DNA of 64,000 bases from Hemibagrus wyckioides (Eukaryota; Chordata; Actinopteri; Siluriformes; Bagridae). Position 1 is the first letter of the stretch, and every line of letters starts with the position of its first letter. A program made the translations under genes and the position numbers. The notes beneath the pieces were generated by a model. It was not told the origin of the DNA. It did no database searches and was given only the letters and a program-made list of their open reading frames with translations. The stretch lies in assembly GCF_019097595.1 (NCBI RefSeq), contig NC_080720.1, forward strand, positions 17,850,352-17,914,351, read 5' to 3'. Shown piece by piece: positions 13,201-26,699 of this stretch.

Positions 13201-14539
13201 ACACACCACTACACCTCTATGGAATACCAAAAGCCTCATTTGTATTGCTATTATCTTAGTCATTCTGCATCAGAACATTCTCTCTGCACTGGCAACTTTT
13301 TAACGTTACAATGCTACAATGATTAACCAAGATATACAGTGTGGTTTTTTTTTATTAACATTTTCAGATTTTAAATATTGCATGTTACATGTAAGTGTAT
13401 ATTGTTTGTATGGAAAACATGCTAAGAAAGGTGGAAACAAGTACTAGACATCACAGTTATACTAAATATAATACCAGGTAAATCATCATTATTGTTGATA
13501 CTGTTAATAGTCGTAAACAGCAATGAGATCGAGAGAGAGAGAGAGAGAGTGTGGGTGTGGGTGTGTGTGGTGTCCTGATGGACTAGTGTCCCAATTAGGG
13601 TGTATTCCAAATGTCAAACTGGCTGTGAGCTTCCTTTATTACTGGAGCTGGAATATTATTTTCAGTGCTACAAAAAAGTCAGAGGAAATCTCTAGTTAGT
13701 TTTGTAACAACATGAAAAAAGAATTAGCTAAAATAGAACACCTGTCATTGTTTAGTCCCAAACAGCAGCAGAGTCTACCTGCACTTGCAACTATTTTTGC
13801 AGTCTGTCTCTTGTATTGGCCAACTTCCAGAAAACTCACTGTTCGACCCTCTGTATTTAAAAATGAAATTACTTACAAAATTTTCCAGATGCTGTACTTA
13901 TAATTTGTGAAATAATAGACAAACATTGACTGCTTAATTTTTTATTTATTTATTCAAAGTTTAAATATATTATATATTTTTTTGTTTGTCTGGATGTGTA
14001 TATGCTGTTTTTCTTAAGTTACACATGCAAATCACCTGTAGTCAGGTAGTTAAGACAACACCAATCTTAAACTCTCAAACCAGATATATTTGTGGCTCGT
14101 TTGCTTGTTGCTTTGTTTTTTTCTTTTTTTTTTGATAAATGTCATTTTTTAGACATAAATTTTAAGATGATATTCTAAGATGTTTTATCAGATATTTCAG
14201 ATATTTGGCTGCACTATTTTCAAAAGAGCATCCTGCACAGGCTAGCTAAGTTGACTAGTTGAGTTTGTAAGATACCCACAATTTTTTAAAACATTGTACT
14301 GTCCCTCTCAGTGAAAGATGACACTAATGATTTTATATCATCTATATGACAGCAATGTGTGATCTTTCCAGGTCACTAAACTGTCAGCTGTGGATTTCAG
14401 TGTGCTGAAGAAAGACATTAATGATTCAATATAAATAAAAATTCCTGGTGAGGCAGATGGCAAGCACAGTGTGTTACTGTGGCACTAGTTATTCTATTGG
14501 AATGATCATAGCTAATGATTCAACAGGTGGACTGCCAGA
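10257..14539. other. intergenic with microsatellites only
   Basis: No gene. Simple repeats are a CT-rich tract at about 11620-11646, a GACA tract at about 12600-12622, and adjacent GA and GTGG tracts at about 13529-13570. Short open frames (11569-11865, 12545-12766, 13712-13903) lack domains or splice context. Confidence 0.5.
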
Positions 14540-14572
<33 letters not shown>

Positions 14573-14600
14573 CATCATTATTATTATTATTATTATTATA
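14540..14600. repeat. (ATT)n microsatellite
   Basis: About 20 ATT units with a central ATC interruption. Confidence 0.95.
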
Positions 14601-15158
14601 GTGTTTGCTGTTGTTAATAGCAAACTTGCAGTAACTTGGGTCACAGAACATTTTAGAATTTATGAACTCGAAAAAACAAGAAGAGTGAAAGTTCTTAATT
14701 CAACAGAGCTATCTAATATGTTCCCCATAGCATCATATGCAGTATAGTCATGGGGAAGCGTACAGTAACCCTTAGTAAGTGCCTTAAGTGTATTAAGTCT
14801 ACATTTGATTTGTCTGATAAACTAACTTGTCTAATAGCTGTCTGAATTGTTTCCTCTGAAAGGATCTCATTAACTGTGATATGCTAAAAGATATAGTCAG
14901 ATCTGCAGCCAACCACTAATATTGCTAAATGCACTTTCAACTAAATATGGTTTATAGAGTCCACTGTAGAAGAGTCATCGGTATAAATCACCTTGATGAT
15001 TTTTTACATTATGTAATGAAATATTAAATAGATTTTCTGGACAGAAGTAGAGAATCTTTATTTAGATTGCTTTGTTGTTCAAAACTTTTCTTATTAGATT
15101 ATTCTACTCTACTGTGTAGTCAGTTGCCCACCAGTAGCAGTATTTTTTTGCAGCAGTA

Positions 15159-15341
15159 TTTCTCAGTCCTGGCCCCGGGGTACCACAGACTTATACATTT
15201 TTCCAGTTTCTCTTACTTCCAATACACTTGAAGTTAATGACCTAATTAATATGCCCAGCCTGAGGTGAAATGGGTGTGTTGGATCAGAGGAAACACTACA
15301 CCATGCAGAGCAAAATAGTACTCCAGGACCAGAATTTAGAT
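15159..15341. mobile_element. hAT-like palindromic MITE
   Basis: Ends are inverted: TTTCTCAGTCCTGGCCCC at about 15159 and CTCCAGGACCAGAATT at about 15320-15335. The inner words TGTTGGATCAGAGGAAACAC and CATGCAGAGCAAAATAGTAC are those of a very common non-autonomous fish repeat. The hAT assignment is from memory and not proven. Confidence 0.55.
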
Positions 15342-16254
15342 GCATTGTCTTAAACAATACAACACAGAACCCATTATTTTGAACCTATTATTTGAAAATA
15401 AGCCATCTTTATTAAACTGGAGTTAACATCTGGAATTCCTGAGACAGAGGATGAACTTCATTCTATTGTACAAGAGTCATTTCAGATTGAGGGTGATTTT
15501 ATTTTGCATTATAAGGATGCTGATTTTGGAAAGAAGTAATTTTCTCTAACCTCAAATAGGGAAATCAAGGACAAAGACACAATTAGGATGTTCCATATTG
15601 TAGATCCCCCAACTGTCACCTTGAACCTGACTAATTTGGACAGCTTCTGCAGAAGTGCAATGGAAATCTTTATTCATCCTTCTTACAATAGCTGCTCATC
15701 TGGGAGCAATGATACAGTGATTTTCTCATCGCCTGAACATATGACTGGGTCTGTGGTTTTCAAAATACCTTGTTTTGCCTACAATACAGAGCTTGCAGTT
15801 GCGTCTAATAATGAAGTTTTTAAGAAGGAAAGAATTTTATTCAGTCCTACTATGATCCTTTTTGACATCCTGGAGAAATTGGCTGAAACCAGCCTTCACT
15901 ATGTTACCCTTCCTACAAGTGTGCAGTTAAACCTTCTGCAAAAATGAAGATCTAGCACATCAAACATACATTGCTTGAGGTATTTGCATTATTCCAATAA
16001 AATACAAATTAGGAGTTCTAGGAGTTTTATTCATTTAACTGACAACATTTAGCTGCCTATCTTAATCACAAATTTTCACTGCAAGACAAAAAGTCCCAGA
16101 GAGTCGACAGAGTCCAAAGAGTCTTTTCACCATGATTCCTGGATGGTCAGAAGAAGACATAAGGTTAATCTCCTGTCAGCAAAAATCAAGACTGGGAGAA
16201 CTGGTAAAAGAACAGGCATTTATTCTATCTTCAACTATATAGTTTCTATTTTTC
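15342..16254. other. intergenic; one unexplained 119-codon ORF
   Basis: Holds an open frame at 15588-15947 (+) encoding 119 residues with mixed composition, including words such as PPTVTLNLTNLDSFC. I recognise no domain. There is no signal peptide, and no splice sites tie it to another exon. It could be a chance frame, a relic exon or a decayed transposon piece. It is described only because it is the longest non-repetitive open frame outside the three genes and known repeats. Confidence 0.3.
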
Positions 16255-16482
16255 TGTAGTTTGTATTTTGCACTTTTCTTTGTAAACTCTAGACTCTAGA
16301 GAGTGTTGTGTGTATAAATCCTAGGAGATCAGCAGTTTCTGAAACACTCAGATCAGACTTTCCAGTACCAATATCCAAGCAATGATTAAAGTAATACACT
16401 TTTTCTTCATTCTGATGTTTGATCTCTTGAACTCTTGACATGTATCTGTATAATTTTTGCATTGCCTTGCTGCCACCTGATT
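16255..16482 (-). mobile_element. Tc1-like transposon 5' fragment (minus)
   Basis: Carries the same minus-strand block as the other Tc1 copies here: AGGAGATCAGCAGTTTCTGA at 16323-16342 and TTCTGATGTTTGATCTCTTG at about 16411-16430. These correspond to the start of transposase and its leader. Confidence 0.6.
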
Positions 16483-17475
16483 GCATTTACATTTACAATA
16501 TATTTCTGGCATTTGGCAGACACTCTTATCCAGAGCAACATACCAAAGTGCTTTAAAGTCTCTATCAATGAATATATTAACACTGGTCCAATAGGTCACA
16601 GACTTAGGATACTATTAGAGTAAAACTGAGGGGTTTTTTTTGTTTGTTTGTTTGATAAATATGTACATACAACATATAACAATACATAAAAACTGGGAAA
16701 ATACGGGCTAGTTTAAGTGCTTCAGGAAGAGGTAGGTCTTCAGTCATCGTTTAAAGACAGTCAGTGACTCGGCTGTACGGACATCTAGGAGACGTTCATC
16801 CCATCACCTCTGTGCCAGAACAGAGAAGAGTCTAGATGTTTACCTGCCTGTTACCCTGAGAGAGGGTGGGACCAGTCGAGCAGTTGCTAGTGGATCTGAG
16901 GGAGCGAGGTGCAGTGCGAGGAGTAATAAGATCTTTGAGGTAAGATGGTGCTGGTCCATTCTTGGCTTTTGTAGACAAGCATCAGTGTTCTGAATCTGAT
17001 GCATGCAGCTACCAGAAGCCAGTGGAGGGAACGCAGCAGTGGGGTGGTGTGGGAAAACTTGGCAGGTTGAAAACAAGTCATGCAGCAGCATTTTTAATCA
17101 TTTGCAGTGGCCAAATTGCATTCAGAGGAAGACCTACCAGTAAAGAGTTGCAGTAGTCCAGTCTCGAAATGACTAGAGACTGAACAAGCACTTGAGTAGC
17201 CTGTGTGGATAGAAATGGCCGAATCTTTCTGATGTTGTACAGAAGAAACTGAAATGAGTGTGTCACATTAACAACATGGGAGGAAAAGGACAGTTGATTG
17301 TTCATGGTTACCCCAAGGTTGCGAGCAGTAGGGGAGACCGAAGGGGAGATCATGGAGTTGTTCAGAGATAATGCAAGATCCTGGGCTGGGGATGAATCAC
17401 CTGGGATGACCAGCAGTTCAGTTTTGCTGGGATTGAGTTTCAGGTGATGAGCCGTCATCCAAAATGAAATGAGAT
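16483..17475 (-). mobile_element. L2-like LINE, 3' part
   Basis: The minus strand from 17458 to 17078 encodes a 126-residue piece of reverse transcriptase. Its words HLKLNPSKTELLVIPGD, ARNLGVTMNNQLSFSSHV and SRLDYCNSLLVGLP are typical of L2/Maui-type fish LINEs. The frame breaks near 17080 and continues in shifted frames to about 16840 (HWLLVAACIRFRT). The 3' UTR reaches a tail at 16483-16735 containing GGCATTTGGCAGACACTCTT. The 5' part, including the catalytic YADD region and endonuclease, is absent. The frameshifts make it inactive. Confidence 0.85.
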
Positions 17476-17499
17476 TGCTGAGATTGGCTCATTAGATAG

Positions 17500-17860
17500 C
17501 TGGAACCTTAGGAGTGACCAAATCAACAATTTGGTACATTCTTTAGAGAAAGAATGCACTGGTGAGCTCAGCAACACAGAAAGGCCCGAAAAACCACATA
17601 AGACAACTAAATAGCAGAATGATAACTCCTTCACATCAACTAGCCTCTCCAGGATATGGGCGTATCATTATCCAAGTCAACAACCATGAGATACCCACAG
17701 AAAGGCCAGATTTGACTGGAGTGGCCATCACAGTCTCCTGATCAATATCATTGAGTCACTTTAGGGAGATCTCAAATGTGGAGTGATGGACAACTAATAA
17801 ATTTATAGGAACTGGAGGCATTTTTAAGGTATACAAATTTCTGAGCACAACTGTACACAC
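17500..17860 (+). mobile_element. Tc1-like transposon fragment
   Basis: Plus-strand peptide words (DQINNLVHSLEK, ECTGELSNTERPEKPHKTT) correspond to the N-terminal DNA-binding region of a Tc1 transposase. A later word, GVAITVS, near 17720 fits its continuation. Stops are frequent. It abuts the compound microsatellite. Confidence 0.55.
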
Positions 17861-18175
<315 letters not shown>

Positions 18176-18184
18176 CAAAACAAA

Positions 18185-18455
18185 TAAATTCAATTCATTC
18201 TTATTCAGAAATCACTTTATCCTCATAAAGTCTGGTGCCTCTGGAACATCCCTGACCATCCATCATAGGGCATTATTCACACACAAATTTGCACACTTCA
18301 CACCCACCAGCATGTTTTTGAGAGGTGATGAAACCAGAAGCATCAGAGGAACATGTGGTGCTTTGCACAGGCAGTAACCCTGGATCAGGATCAATCTTGG
18401 TACCCTGGAGCGGTGAGGTGGAACCGCTATCCGCTGTGCACTGTGAGGTCTGATT
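18185..18455. mobile_element. dispersed fish repeat, class uncertain
   Basis: Starts TTCAATTCATTCTTATTCAG and continues through segments akin to the widespread fish repeat with a CATTCA...ATCACTTTAT start, a TTTGAGAGGTGATGAAACC middle and a GGATCAGGATCAATC end. A second diverged copy lies at 58285-58610. Whether this is a SINE or a non-autonomous DNA element I cannot tell. Confidence 0.45.
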
Positions 18456-19921
18456 TAACTACATTTTAACTATAACTATACATACATAAACATAAACCAT
18501 TAATTTATTTGTTTTAATGTTTTTAACAAATCAATAAACAAAGATTATGGAAAGATGCCCTAATTCTAGCAATACGCTGTTATTATCTGTTGCTTTTTTC
18601 ACTTCTTTGCCAGCTGTCTCTTACCATTTGGTGGTGTATGGAACAGCCAGGGTCATGGTAAGTGTGAGTGAGGGCAATTTTCTAGGCTTAGAAAAAGAAA
18701 AGCTGATGTGTATGACATTTCAGCCTCCCTGTATTATACCTGAATCTGAAGCTTCACTCATCTAAAGTGTGCATCTGTCACTGACGTGGCACCATGAATC
18801 CAACGCACACACATGGATGAATACTTGTTGCTATGTTTTTTAGAAAGTGTGTGTGTGTGTGTGTGTGTGTTTAAAGAGAGAGAGACAGAGAGAGATTTGA
18901 TAAACTATTTATTTCTGTTTAGTATAGTTTCTTTCTTAACCATTGCTTGTTCTACAAATTTTCCATTATTTTTCTTTTTTAATGTTTAAGCTTATGTAAT
19001 TTCTAGTTATTTTCAACAACAACAACAACAAAAAGCTTCTAGCCCAATTGTCTGGAGCAATCCCAGTGAGCTCTTCCATTATGTCTCTTGTTAACTTTAT
19101 ATAGAAAGTATCTGTAATCTTGAAGTTATTTTATATCATTACAAAGTATTACAAATGTGTACCTGCTGTTGTATGTTGTGTAAGTTCTTTCATGTAGTTT
19201 TTGCTGTTATTCCAGGTTTGGGGAAATGGATTATGGTTTTGCCTGTTACTACTTCATGGATGGATGCCTGTTGTGAATTTCCAATAATAATATTTTCTGA
19301 TTACTTCCATGCTCTTGACTAATCTTGCTTCTTTATGTGCTTACGTCTGTGCCTTTCCTTCCAGAGTAAAAGTCAATGATCTACTAATACATTATCTCTT
19401 CTCTAACATTTTGCTAGAGTTTTAAGACAGCTTTAACAAGCCAATAGGCCTCACTTTTTAAGGTGCTTTAGATTTTTTTGTACTAGTACAAATAATCTGA
19501 ACAACATAAATGACATGCTAAATAAACAAGTCATGGCCTCAGGGTGGGTGTATTATGTAGTATAGAACACTGTGGTTTGGGCTAGACTGCTTGCCTTGAT
19601 GTGTTTAATTGCATCTGCTGTCATTATTTTTACAGACACTCACCAACACCCTTTCACTCTACCACATCTCAATCATTTCATAAAGAAAATAAGGTAGAAG
19701 CCAGTAAGCACCCAATGCAGCTATGAATATGTACAGTGTATGGAAAAACACACACACCATGCTTCCATTAAACATGGGCAGCACTTTCCATTATGGAGAA
19801 ATTCACTACTGGTGAAGGGGATAAATTTGGGTGCAGAAGTATTGCCTTTCCTACTAGTCAGCTTTGCAATAGTAATCTGTAGAAAGCATTTAACTATTTG
19901 AATGGCCAGCATTACAGTTTA
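18456..19921. other. intergenic, simple repeats only
   Basis: A GT run at 18847-18870 followed by a GA-rich tract, and an AAC run at about 19014-19030. No gene recognised. Confidence 0.5.
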
Positions 19922-20125
19922 CTTTTGCATTTACATTTATGGCATTTGGCAGATGCCCTTACAGAAGTGTCTCTGTCAATAAATACATCAATACTGGTTA
20001 ACGGTCACAGATTAAGAATACCATCAGTCTAAAAACCCTGTTGGGACGTAATATAGCAAGAAATGTAATATTTGAACAGACAAAAAGTTCTAGTTTAAGT
20101 GCTTTAGGAAGAGGTAGGGCTTTAG
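19922..20125. mobile_element. L2/SINE 3' tail
   Basis: TTTATGGCATTTGGCAGATG near 19936-19955 and TTTAGGAAGAGGTAGGGCTT near 20102-20121 match the tail of the LINE at 16483-16740, in the same order. It is a 5'-truncated copy. Confidence 0.6.
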
Positions 20126-23100
20126 GTGTTACACGTTGTTTATCACTTGTACCACCTTTACAGATAAATATTACACAGAAATTTATTAAAAAGAAAAACA
20201 GGATGTTGTAGACAATCTTGCACATTCTTTCTCCAACAAATCGGTATGAGCTGAATTTCATGCCTTTGTTGTGTTGTAGCATAACCATAAAGCAGGTGCA
20301 TGGATCAGCTGAGCAAAATTAACAGATCAGGCTAAAATGCTACACTTTCACATCGATCTGGGATGGGGTAGTCAATTAGTGACCTTGAGCTCTTTTTAAA
20401 GACCACACTAATGGTATATCATCCATTAAATACATAGTCAGGCTATACAAAATATATTCTAATTTATTTAAATGAAAAAACACTCTTTCAACACCTTGAA
20501 AGAGCAATGAAGTAAATCATTTTTAAGGTGTGTTAGTTGTGTGCAAATCTCAGACACTGATTCACTGTATGACACTGTTCTTTGTATACATTTGGACAAT
20601 TTCAGTAGAACAACACCCAATGAATCAATATCTGAAACAAAAAGGAAGAGAATGGATGGAAAAAGGTGGAAAAGCTTACATTTTATAAGGTGAATCATGT
20701 ACAGACTTGTCATCATTTTGATGGAATTATTCATTCAACCTTGATTGTGAGGTATTAATACACAACATCAATCAATCATACATAAATACTTTAACAAAGC
20801 CCCTTCGATTCTCTGTCATTAACTGTCATTATGATTAACAGTGATAAGCAGATGTAACACACAGATTCACACTAATGGTCACCAGTGTGACACTATCATC
20901 AATGCACACTTTTCACTGTGCACAGTTTGCTTTACAATTTCCTGCTATTTATTTGCTTTGGAGGATGAAACAACCCCACCCCCAAACCATGATGCATTAT
21001 GATTTGGCCACAATCAAAAACTTTCCATAATTGTTCCCTGAAGGTGTAACAGTTAATGGTCACAGCAAATGCATGACCTTGCTCTGTGGAAGCGGTGTAA
21101 TCAGTTTTCATTGTTTCCTTGCTATTGACATGTGGGACATTGAACAATCTGTAATTAAATAAATAAGTATATAATAATTTGCACAAATGGCATAATGCTG
21201 AACCCATCAAGACATCTCATTAAACAAACAGATGGAACTTGGCCTGTGAATGTAATTACTATTATAATATTTCACCTAGACATTAACCAGGGTAAATTAC
21301 ATGTGTACACACTGCTGTGGAAACCACCTACACAAACATACTCATTTGTCTGTCTGTCAATATTATCAATGTCCATCCAGTAGTATGATGCCCCAATATA
21401 CACCCTTCTCTTTCTTTTTTCTCTCTTGATGTCCTCCATTAAAACGATTCTCATGGCAATCCAACAGCACTCACTGCTCACTGTCTGTTACATCAAAAAT
21501 AGCCTTTAGAAGGTATTCATTTACTTATTTCCTGTAGACTTTTCCATGTGAAATTATATACACCATATGTAATAAACAGCTTCAAAACTTGAGGACATTG
21601 TGTTATTATCTATTATTAGTTATATTTATAATTGGTTATAATTAGACATTGTAACATGGGCTTTAGTGCAGGCCCTCAAGATATTAAGTTGTTCCCCAAA
21701 ATATTTCTGATATTTAAATGATCTCCTACCCGCATGTGGTCCATGATTTCATGGCCCATATATTACAAGTAAGTTTTAACACTGTTATACCAGAAAAGAC
21801 ATATTTTCAGCTACCACTAATAGTAACTAACACCTAACATTTATCCTATCCTTCATATCACATGCATAGTCTTTCCAGATAGACAGGTTTTGTGTTCAGG
21901 TTTTAGGGCTTGGCTCTTGAGTGATAGTCACAGATCAGTGCAGACAGACAACTGGAAAAGATTTTTAAAACTGAAAAACAACTGACATATTAAAACCAAA
22001 AAAAAATGTCAGTTATTGTTAGTGACAGACAGACAGACAAACAGACAGATTCAGTAACCCACAGTTGAATTTCATAAGCACAGAGTGATAAATAAAACAA
22101 ACAACCTTTTCAAAAACAATGGAAAATCATGTTAATAAGCTACACACAAATCAGAGCATATATGTTTTGGATCTGAGGGTTTGCTTTATATCTTTTGACA
22201 TGTTTTTGTGAAAGTCCTTTACGTAAATTTTACCATTATTGGGTTGTCAGTTTAGATTCCCAGTGTACATTCCTAGCAAATTTCATTTAGACGTGAATGA
22301 AAGCAGATGAGATTTAATAACATTTTTCATTCTGACTCTATTCCAGAGTCCTTAATTTTTAAAGTACAAGTGATGTCCCAATGTCCCACATTTTAAGATG
22401 ATAGGGATTTAAATTAGCTTGAATTTTTAAGGTCTTGGAATAATGTTGCTGTGCTTATTGCATAGCTGTTTCATCAGCTGAGGTAGAGAGGAACAAGGAT
22501 TGTTTAGTCTAAAAAAAAACACAAGAACTTTGTAGGGGAAGTGTTGCAACAGAACCCCAGTTGCATCTTTCATATTTTTACATTCAGCACCATATCAGGA
22601 CTATTCAATACAGCTTAAAGTGCCATTTTAATCTAATTATATGACCTGATTTTACTACAGGACATGTCCATTGCATTTAATCTTATAAAATGGATGCCTT
22701 ACACACTGTGCCCAACCCAATTCTATTTTTGAGCTAGGCTGGCTCTCTGCTTCAAATGAGTAACAGAGTATGATAAGCCTTAATAGCTTATTTGTTGTTG
22801 AAAGGTTGTCAGCTACTGTATGTTAAGGTCTAAAATGGAACATATTCGTAGGAGTAAGATAGCTAGCTACATAATTCTATACAAAGACTATGTCAACAAA
22901 ATCTGCTTTATATGGGGTTATAGTTCTGGTTGGCTATGAATCACCAGGAAGGAAGGATGAAGTGATTAGCCTGGGATTTGTGGGAAGCAACAGCAGAAAA
23001 ATCTATGTCCTTGGTTAACAGGTCCCAGGTGGTATTGTAGCCTACCATAATTTGTGGGATCACAAGTTCAAATGCAACAGCAACATCAGCTAACATGTCA

Positions 23101-23649
23101 AAACTGAGAAAATGGAGTCTAACGAAAAAAAAATCACCATGGAAGGTTTGAACATTGGTGAGCCTTTTGTGAAGGGAGAATAGTGAGCAAAATTTTCTGG
23201 TTAGTGCAACACAGTCTCCACCTAGTGGGACAAATACAAATTCATTAAATGTATTCATCAGTGTGTGAGTTTTCTTTTTACAAGCATTGCCCAGACCTGC
23301 AGGCCCAAACATGGGCAGTAGAAGGTTTCATTAAACTTAATCCTATGTCTAGCCCATGTCACTTAAAGCCTAGGCTGAGCTTTTCTGAACTGAGAGAACT
23401 AGTGAGCTAACTAAAGGACCCATACACAGTTTGTGGTTATTTGCTACCATACTAAGAGCATACTATAATCAATTACTGTAATACATTTGTGTGTGTGTGT
23501 GTCTTTTAATTGGCAGGTAAATCTGTCACTCAAATAACAAGAGAGATCAAATTTTACCTTTTAATACTACATCAATTGTCACAAGGCAATGAGAACCTAG
23601 ACTCCTCTTATGATGGATATCCCTAGTGCTCAGAGCATATACAGGCAAG
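20126..23649. other. intergenic, nothing recognised
   Basis: Mostly unique-looking AT-rich DNA with a GACA run at about 22022-22050 and a GT run at about 23490. The open frame at 22941-23312 (-) has no recognisable domain. Confidence 0.4.
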
Positions 23650-24689
23650 CTGGCCATCACATTCACAGATATATGGATATGGATATATCTTTAACCCATG
23701 CAGTTGTCCCCGCTTCCAAACTACTAAAGCATGGTGCTGCAACAGTGTTTAACAACTTCCGTTGCCATCATTGTCAAATGCTTTGACAGGTTGGTCCTCT
23801 CTCATCTGAAAGCCTGTTTACAACTGTCACTGGATACCTATGAGTAAGCTTATCATCATAAAAATTCAACAAAGGACTCCATTACCTCATCTCTAAACCT
23901 TGCCATGAATCATGTGGAAAATAACAACTCCTGTGTGAGGATGCTATTCATTAACTTCATTCTCTGCATTCCATATCTGTCACTCCATATAAGCTGATCT
24001 CCAAACTCTCCAGTCTTGGTGACAGCACCACTCTTTGCACCTGGATTTTCAACTTTTTTTACCAACAGATCAAAGTCAGCTAGACTTGGCAACAACATCT
24101 CCACTGCCATCCTCCTAAACCTCGTTTTACTACAAGGTTGCTGAATGCTGAGTTTTCTCCTCTACTCCCTGCATTCTTCCCTACTGACTGCATTCCTGTG
24201 CTCCAACATAATAATCAAGTTCACAGATAACACTAAGTTGGTTGGCCTGATCAGAGACGATGACAAGACAGCCTATGGGGAAGGGGTTCAGCATCTGGTA
24301 ACATAGTGTAACAAAAACAACCTTGATCTTAACACCCATAAAACCAGGATCTAAATACTGAATATGGAATACTGGAAGTCATTAAGGAGCCAATTTTTAA
24401 AGGGACTGAGGTAGAGTGTCTCTAGCTTTGAATTTTTCTGTGCCAACATCTCTACTAACTTTTCCTGGAACCTCAACAATTGCACTCTAATACAAAAAAA
24501 AATATGTGAAAGTGCTTGTACTTTCTAAAAAGCCTGAAGAAAGCTCACCTTGCTCCTCAGATAATGGCAAATTACTATGTACCATTGTAAGCGTCCTTAT
24601 AAACTGAATCACAGAATGTTACAACACTGTTTTACCAGAACGCATTACATCATTGGAACACAGTTGCTCAACATTACAAACATGTAGTC
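23650..24689 (+). mobile_element. Rex1-like LINE, 5' segment (degenerate)
   Basis: Plus-strand frames carry a broken reverse transcriptase. Around 24214-24330 the words IKFTDNTKLVGLI and NNLDLNTHKTRI are readable in pieces. The first is a decayed form of the FADDT catalytic motif, with one Asp changed to Asn. Upstream pieces (CFDRLVLSHLKACL near 23790-23830) fit the finger/palm region. Stops and frameshifts are frequent. The element is split by the MITE at 24690-25012 and resumes at about 25013. Confidence 0.6.
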
Positions 24690-25012
24690 TATACTACCAA
24701 AAGTTTTGGGACACTCCTTCCAAATCATTGAATTCAGGTGTTGTTTTTCAGGGGTTGGGTTTGGCCCCTTAGTTTTAGTTAAAGGAACACTTAATGTTTC
24801 AACATACCAAGACATTTTGGACAATTTCATGCTCTCAATTTCAAAGCAAGGTCCATAAAAACATGGATGAGTGAGAAAGTGAAACAGAAAGGGGCCAGCC
24901 CCAAACTGTTCCCACAAAGTTGGGAGCATGAAAGGGGCCAAGCCAAACCCCTGGAAAACAACACAAGAGTCCAATGATTTGGAGGGGTGTCCCAAACCTT
25001 TGGCAATATAAT
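24690..25012. mobile_element. Tc1-type foldback MITE
   Basis: Terminal inverted repeats: CCAAAAGTTTTGGGACACTC near 24698 and its degenerate complement GGTGTCCCAAACCTTTGGCA near 24987-25006. Inner arms also pair: GGGGTTGGGTTTGGCCCC near 24752 with GGGGCCAAGCCAAACCCC near 24934. The centre shares the word ACCAAGACATTTTGGACAAT with the element at 33625-34455, so both belong to one family. Confidence 0.8.
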
Positions 25013-25410
25013 GTATCTAAAGCTTTACTAATAGATAGTAAGAGGTATTATCAAGGACACCTCTCATTCCTACTGTCTGCCATCAGAAAAACACTACAAA
25101 AGTCAGTCTTTTCCCTTCAGCTGTATTAATGTTGAACTAGTCTTCTAAGTGTTAACTGCCGGCTTCCACCTAAGAACTATCCATTAACATTAGTCACCAT
25201 GATCACTATTGTACATTACTCTTATTGTCTGCAATCATTTTGTACTTGTACTTTACTGCAATTATCTGTCATTACTACAATTATTTTTTTTGTTAGACTG
25301 TTCTTGCACAAGTTTAGAGGGTTCTCAAAGAGTGTCTGTATTCCTGTTTTTGTAAACATTTCATTTAATTTGTCAGCAGTCTTCACTACTCAATTTCTGT
25401 AATACAACAT
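25013..25410 (+). mobile_element. Rex1-like LINE, 3' segment
   Basis: Continues the interrupted LINE. The peptide RYYQGHLSFLLSAIRKT, readable around 25040-25095, fits the C-terminus, and AT-rich 3' UTR-like sequence follows. The end is not sharply defined. Confidence 0.45.
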
Positions 25411-26690
25411 CAGCATTATTACGTATTACATTCCTAGCCAAAATGGTACAGTTCATCACACTAGAGATGCAGTAAACAAATATCAACAAATACTAATGAG
25501 TTTTTCCTGTTACACAGAGTAAAAAAACAAACCCGTTTACAATGCTAAGAAATCAAACTAACTATTAAACAAAAGACTAACTAACTAACTAACTATTGCA
25601 AGGAACATTAGTTCTTGTGTAGTCAAAAGCCTAATGGACCTAACGAACTTTAACTGAATAAGTACATTTAAAGCCAAATATCCTTAAATAATATAAATGG
25701 TGGCAAAAATACAAAATTATATAAATAATGAAAAAACAACAACAGCAACGAAAACCCCCACTCTGACTGCAATTTTAATAAAACTGGGGAAAATTCTACA
25801 TTTTAACGTAACGATACTGCTTTGTGTTCTGTGAGGGGAAAGTTAAATAAGGCTCAAATAATAAATATGATGGTTTGGATTTAACTCCAGTGTTGCCAGA
25901 TTGGGCGGGTTTCCTCCCAACTGGGCTCCTTTTGGTCAGGTCTAACCGAGAAAAATGCACTGGGCATTGGGTTGATAAAATTTGGGCTGGTTTTTGATGC
26001 AACTGGCGGGTTTTTATTCTTGATTATAAACATGATATTTTGTAATTTTCCATTCAAACGAACTTTACAATAAAGTATAATATGTAATGTTGACTTTTAA
26101 TTATATGGTTCAGTTTAGCCACTAAGGTGAGGAGACTTCTGTCCAATCAGACTTCATAGCTTGATTGGAGGGTTGTTGTAATCGTTGTACTCATTAAGCC
26201 AATATCACACATTTATTAGCAAAGCTGCAAGTGTTTTTTTATCATCACCATCATCATCATGCCAAAGTGGCTTTAATATAGGAAGTCGTACTGAAAAGAA
26301 TGGGAGTGACCCGTTTTATAATATTTTAAGAGATGTTCTCATCAGCTCTGCAAAGATTCTCTGCATTAAGGCCCTATAAAAAGGTAAGCGCGTTTATACA
26401 CTATTATTCTGCTATACAATTCTGATGTCATGTTTGATCATTAAATAAAACGTATACAGGTAGCTAAAGTAGTGTGTGTATAGTTCCCTTTGCACTCACC
26501 CATTTGTTTTGGCTTTTCTGTTTGTTATTGTGTGAGTAATCGCAGTATGCATTTTGGCTTGGCATTTTTGGGCTGGAAATCTTCAGTCCACTCTGGCGGA
26601 AATGTTTTTTCTTGTTCACACCATTTAAGTGATTTCGTCAGTTTCGTTTCATGTGTCACCTCACAGTCAACGTGACCACGAAGAGCAATC
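25411..26690. other. ptgis upstream region
   Basis: No gene. A small block at about 25885-26015 (words CCAGTGTTGCCAGATTGGGC and GCAACTGGCGGG) looks like a dispersed repeat of unknown class. A TAACTAAC run lies at about 25573-25593. Confidence 0.4.
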
Positions 26691-26699
26691 GGTTATCGA

